Assembly: GCA_050012135.1 (NCBI GenBank)
Contig: JBEKHT010000003.1
Span: forward strand, 1 to 64,000
Reading direction: 5' to 3'
Source: JBEKHT01 sp050012135
GTDB taxonomy: Bacteria > Chloroflexota > Anaerolineae > Anaerolineales > RBG-16-64-43
DNA: 64,000 nt
Positions within the stretch are counted from its first letter, which is position 1, and each line of letters opens with the position of its first letter. A program made the translations under genes and the position numbers. The notes beneath the pieces were generated by a model. The model did no database searches and was not told where the DNA came from. It worked only from the letters and a program-made list of their open reading frames with translations. This document shows, one piece after another, positions 61,407-64,000 of this stretch.

Positions 61407-63056
61407 CTACGGCACGGACTTCAGCATATCGCTGACGATGGCCTGCCCTTCCTCCTGGATGCGCTTCAGATGATCGGCTCCGCGGAAACTCTCCGCATAG
61501 ATCTTGTAGATATTCTCCGTCCCGGACGGACGCGCTGCGAACCATCCGCTCTCCGCCACTACCTTCAGCCCTCCGATGGGTGCGCCGTTACCCGGCGCCG
61601 TGGTCAGGGTGGCCTGGATTCTTTCGCCCGCCAGGTCCTTGGTCCGGATCTGTACCGGCGAGAGCTTCTCCAGCACCGCCTTTTGTTCCGGAGTGGCCGG
61701 GGCGTCTATCCGCTCGTAAACCGGCTCACCGAACTCGCGGGTGAGTTCTTGGTAGATTTCGCCAGGATCTCGGTCCATCCGGGCCGTAATCTCCGCCGCG
61801 AGCAAGGCCGGGACGATCCCGTCTTTGTCCGTTGTCCAGACGCTGCCATCCCGACGGACAAACGACGCCCCCGCACTCTCTTCCCCGCCGAAGCCAAGCG
61901 AGCCGTCCAGCAGGACTTCCACGAACCACTTGAACCCAACCGGCACCTCGTAGAGCTTCCGCCCCAGCTTGGCAGTGACGTGATCAATCATCCGGCTGCT
62001 CACCACCGTCTTGCCAACCGCCGCTTCCGTGCGCCACTTCGGTCGGTGCTGGTATAGATAGAAGATGGCGACCGCAAGGTAGTGGTTGGGCGGCAGCAGT
62101 CCTGCGCTCCGGGTGACAATCCCGTGCCGGTCGTGGTCGGTATCGCAGGCGAAGGCGATCTCGAAGCGATCCTTCAGGTCGATCAGTCTCTGCATGGCAT
62201 AAGGCGAGGAGGGGTCCATGCGGATCTGGCCGTCCCAATCCACCGTCATAAAGCGGAAGGTGGGATCGACCGCCGGGTTGACGACCGTCAGGTTCAACCC
62301 GTAGCGTTCGGCGATCGGTCCCCAGTAATGGACTCCTGCCCCGCCGAGGGGATCGACCCCCAGGCCGATCTTTGCCGCGCGGATCACGTCCATGTCCAAA
62401 ACACTGGCGAGATCAGCGATGTAGGCATTGAGATAATCGTAGCGGTGCGTCGCGGCGGCGCGCAGGGCCTTCTCCAGAGAAATCCTCTTCACGCCCTTCA
62501 GCCGGCTCTCGAGAAACTCATTGGCCTTGGCTTCGATCCAGCTGGTGACAACGCTCTCCGCCGGACCCCCGTTCGGCGGGTTGTACTTGAAGCCGCCCTC
62601 AGGGGGCGGATTGTGGGAAGGTGTGATGACGATCCCATCGGCAAGACCGGTCTTGCGCCCGCGGTTATGGGTGAGGATCGCGAGGGAAATGGCAGGGGTC
62701 GGCGTATATTCGTCCCCTTCTGCGACCATCACTTCGACGTCATTGGCGGCCAGCACTTCCAGTGCACTGGCCAGAGCCGGCACCGAGAGCGCATGCGTAT
62801 CCATACCGAGGAACAGAGGGCCATCGATTTTCTGCCGTTTTCGGTACAAGCAAATGGCCTGACTGATGGCAAGGATGTGCCATTCGTTAAAGGATTTCTC
62901 GAACGCCGAACCGCGATGCCCCGAGGTGCCAAACGCAACCCGCTGCTCCGGGACCGAGGCATCCGGCGTGTCCGCATAATAGGCTGTGACGAGGTTGGGT
63001 ACATTGACCAGTGAGGCTGGGTCGGCAGGCTTTCCTGCAAGAGGGTTGACTTTCAT
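61407..63056 (-). CDS. pgm: Phosphoglucomutase (alpha-D-glucose phosphate specific)
   Basis: 549 residues. VAFGTSGHRGSAFEKSFNE is the substrate-loop start of the alpha-D-phosphohexomutase superfamily. DGIVITPSHNPPPEGGFKYN holds the active phosphoserine near residue 146, CDTDHDRHGIV is the Mg2+ loop, GGEESAGASF the sugar-specific loop, and ARPSGTENIYKIYAES the C-terminal phosphate loop. It interconverts glucose-1-P and glucose-6-P. I chose the ATG at 63056, which follows GGGAGGAGCCG, over one six codons earlier. It is the first gene of the sugar cluster. Confidence 0.95.
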   Translation of the reverse strand: MKVNPLAGKPADPASLVNVPNLVTAYYADTPDASVPEQRVAFGTSGHRGSAFEKSFNEWHILAISQAICLYRKRQKIDGPLFLGMDTHALSVPALASALEVLAANDVEVMVAEGDEYTPTPAISLAILTHNRGRKTGLADGIVITPSHNPPPEGGFKYNPPNGGPAESVVTSWIEAKANEFLESRLKGVKRISLEKALRAAATHRYDYLNAYIADLASVLDMDVIRAAKIGLGVDPLGGAGVHYWGPIAERYGLNLTVVNPAVDPTFRFMTVDWDGQIRMDPSSPYAMQRLIDLKDRFEIAFACDTDHDRHGIVTRSAGLLPPNHYLAVAIFYLYQHRPKWRTEAAVGKTVVSSRMIDHVTAKLGRKLYEVPVGFKWFVEVLLDGSLGFGGEESAGASFVRRDGSVWTTDKDGIVPALLAAEITARMDRDPGEIYQELTREFGEPVYERIDAPATPEQKAVLEKLSPVQIRTKDLAGERIQATLTTAPGNGAPIGGLKVVAESGWFAARPSGTENIYKIYAESFRGADHLKRIQEEGQAIVSDMLKSVP

Positions 63057-63774
63057 CGGCTCCTCCCCCGTCATGATGTTTCCCCTTGCGAATGCTCGTT
63101 ACGTGACAGCCCAATGGGGATCAGAATGCGATCACGCCAGTTTCGTCTTATGAATCAGGGTAATGATTGGCAAGGCAAGTCCACCAGTTTCTCCCATGGC
63201 TTCTTCAGGAACGAATGGATCCGGCCGCGACTCGCAACCGTTCAGCCAGACCCCCCAGCGGATCGCCCTTGCCGTGAGCACATCGGTTTCAGGTGAGAGC
63301 ACGGCCTGCTGGATTGGATGCTGAGATCTGAAGAAGACAACGTAGATGAATTATATCCGTTGCTTGGACTCTAATACAGAAACTTCCCACCCGCATCAAT
63401 CGATCGGGGAGTGTTTGCCTCCACCAGTTGGGGGATGGAGAGGAATCGGGCGACAGGCTTGTTCCCGCCAACAATGAGCCAGTTGAAATGGCCGCCACGG
63501 GCCATCGTCTTCTTCGTTGAATCTGGGGCACACGATTCCTGTCCTGGGGGGAGGAAGCAAACCCAGACAGCACACTGGGCCGAGGCAACGCAGTTTCGTC
63601 CGAAGTTCATGCTGAGGCAGGAGGGGGTTGTTTGAATTAGAAAACGATTCCCCGGGACGGGAAAATCACCTCCTCGCCTGCCACAATGCAAGAGATTTAC
63701 GATAGAACCGGGTTTTCACTAACTGGGTCCGGATGACGTAATCCAGCAGCAATCCCGCCCCACGCCAGAATGGG
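63057..63774. other. 720-bp non-coding stretch upstream of the sugar operon, with a hairpin repeat copy
   Basis: It holds the 5' region of the pgm operon; no convincing promoter pair could be chosen. At 63382-63435 a diverged third copy of the receiver-unit leader is visible (AGTGTTTGCCTCCACCAGTTG preceded by an imperfect CCCAC/GGGGA hairpin). No gene is supported. Confidence 0.5.
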
Positions 63775-64000
63775 TCAACCTTCCTCGACACCGACTCCCT
63801 GCGGGTATGGGCCCATCACTTTCTCCCCGTCATCGATCTCTTCTTGCGGCAGATCTACAAGACTTTCTTCATCATGGAGCTCCGTTCGCGGCACGTGTTC
63901 ACTTGGGTGTCAGCTCCCATCCAACCGACGCCTGGCTGGCAAAGCCACTTCGGGAAGCCACTCCGCATGGCCAAACGCCTCGTTTTCTGCTTCGCGACCG
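63775..64000 (+). pseudogene. Decayed integrase/transposase core, runs off the window
   Basis: The plus frame reads STFLDTDSLRVWAHHFLPVIDLF, then KTFFIMELRSRHV. After a one-base frameshift near 63900 it gives HLGVSSHPTDAWLAKPLREATPH and GQTPRFLLRDR. This is the rve core of the family seen at 13272 ('WACDFLQTYDLFF..IFAFFIIEL.SRRVVH...HPTDAW.AQQLREATP.GQ.PRFLIRDRD'). The first catalytic Asp position is changed (AHHF instead of ACDF), so the gene was inactive even before the frameshift. Confidence 0.72.

Noticed and set aside
62082..63014. Plus-strand frame of 310 codons
   Set aside because: Antisense to pgm; no coding signal.
1..64000. CRISPR array
   Set aside because: No regularly spaced direct repeats with unique spacers were seen anywhere in the window.

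Overview
The window is high-GC bacterial DNA in which almost every long gene lies on the minus strand. Thr/Pro-rich lipoprotein linkers, a class I fructose-bisphosphate aldolase, a fused transaldolase/glucose-6-phosphate isomerase, a DUF4230 protein, small 'stress' membrane proteins and the lack of LPS or flagellar genes suggest an environmental Chloroflexota-like organism (Anaerolineae type). This is inference, not proof.

Region 1 (1-12.6 kb): a truncated lipoprotein, an MBL-fold hydrolase, a HAD hydrolase and a membrane protein. A minus-strand stress/envelope block follows: PAS-GAF histidine kinase, LuxR-type regulator, stand-alone receiver, two AI-2E-family permeases, a second (duplicated) receiver, CsbD, GlsB-like, YggT, YtxH and a 50-residue membrane protein. 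Region 2 (12.6-18 kb): an integrase remnant, a plus-strand AbiEi/AbiEii-type pair, a flavodoxin-like protein and a lipoprotein cyclophilin. Region 3 (18-29.9 kb): a 2900-residue cyclic beta-1,2-glucan synthase-like enzyme, a double-domain universal stress protein and a divergent M32 carboxypeptidase.

Region 4 (29.9-43.5 kb) is a mosaic accessory region. It has a second, unrelated AbiEi/AbiEii-type pair with a clear promoter/operator, a metallophosphatase that seems to start at ATA, IS21, IS256 and integrase-type transposase remnants, a small membrane-protein gene followed by an integron attC site, several GC-rich hairpin and tRNA-Met-like repeats, a DUF4230 protein with a possibly leaderless mRNA, a small lipoprotein with a textbook terminator, an MgtA-type Mg2+ ATPase and a frameshifted aminotransferase remnant.

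Region 5 (43.5-63.1 kb): an acidic zinc-ribbon protein and a PRC-barrel protein, then a compact minus-strand sugar-phosphate cluster of about 18 kb. In transcription order it reads pgm, glgP, ackA, xfp, fba, (relic of a second pgm), tkt, rpiB, tal-pgi, HAD phosphatase, gnd, zwf. Together these would release glucose-1-phosphate from glycogen, convert it to glucose-6-phosphate, run oxidative and non-oxidative pentose phosphate steps, and cleave xylulose-5-P/fructose-6-P with phosphoketolase to acetyl-phosphate, which acetate kinase turns into acetate plus ATP. The window ends in non-coding DNA and a decayed integrase fragment of the same broad family as the one near 13.3 kb.

The strongest non-obvious signals are the attC site at 34848-35001, the pgm 3' relic inside the sugar operon, the ATA start of the metallophosphatase, the palindromic operator of the second toxin-antitoxin-like pair, the duplicated receiver units with matching hairpins, and a GC hairpin repeat lodged inside an IS256 transposase remnant.
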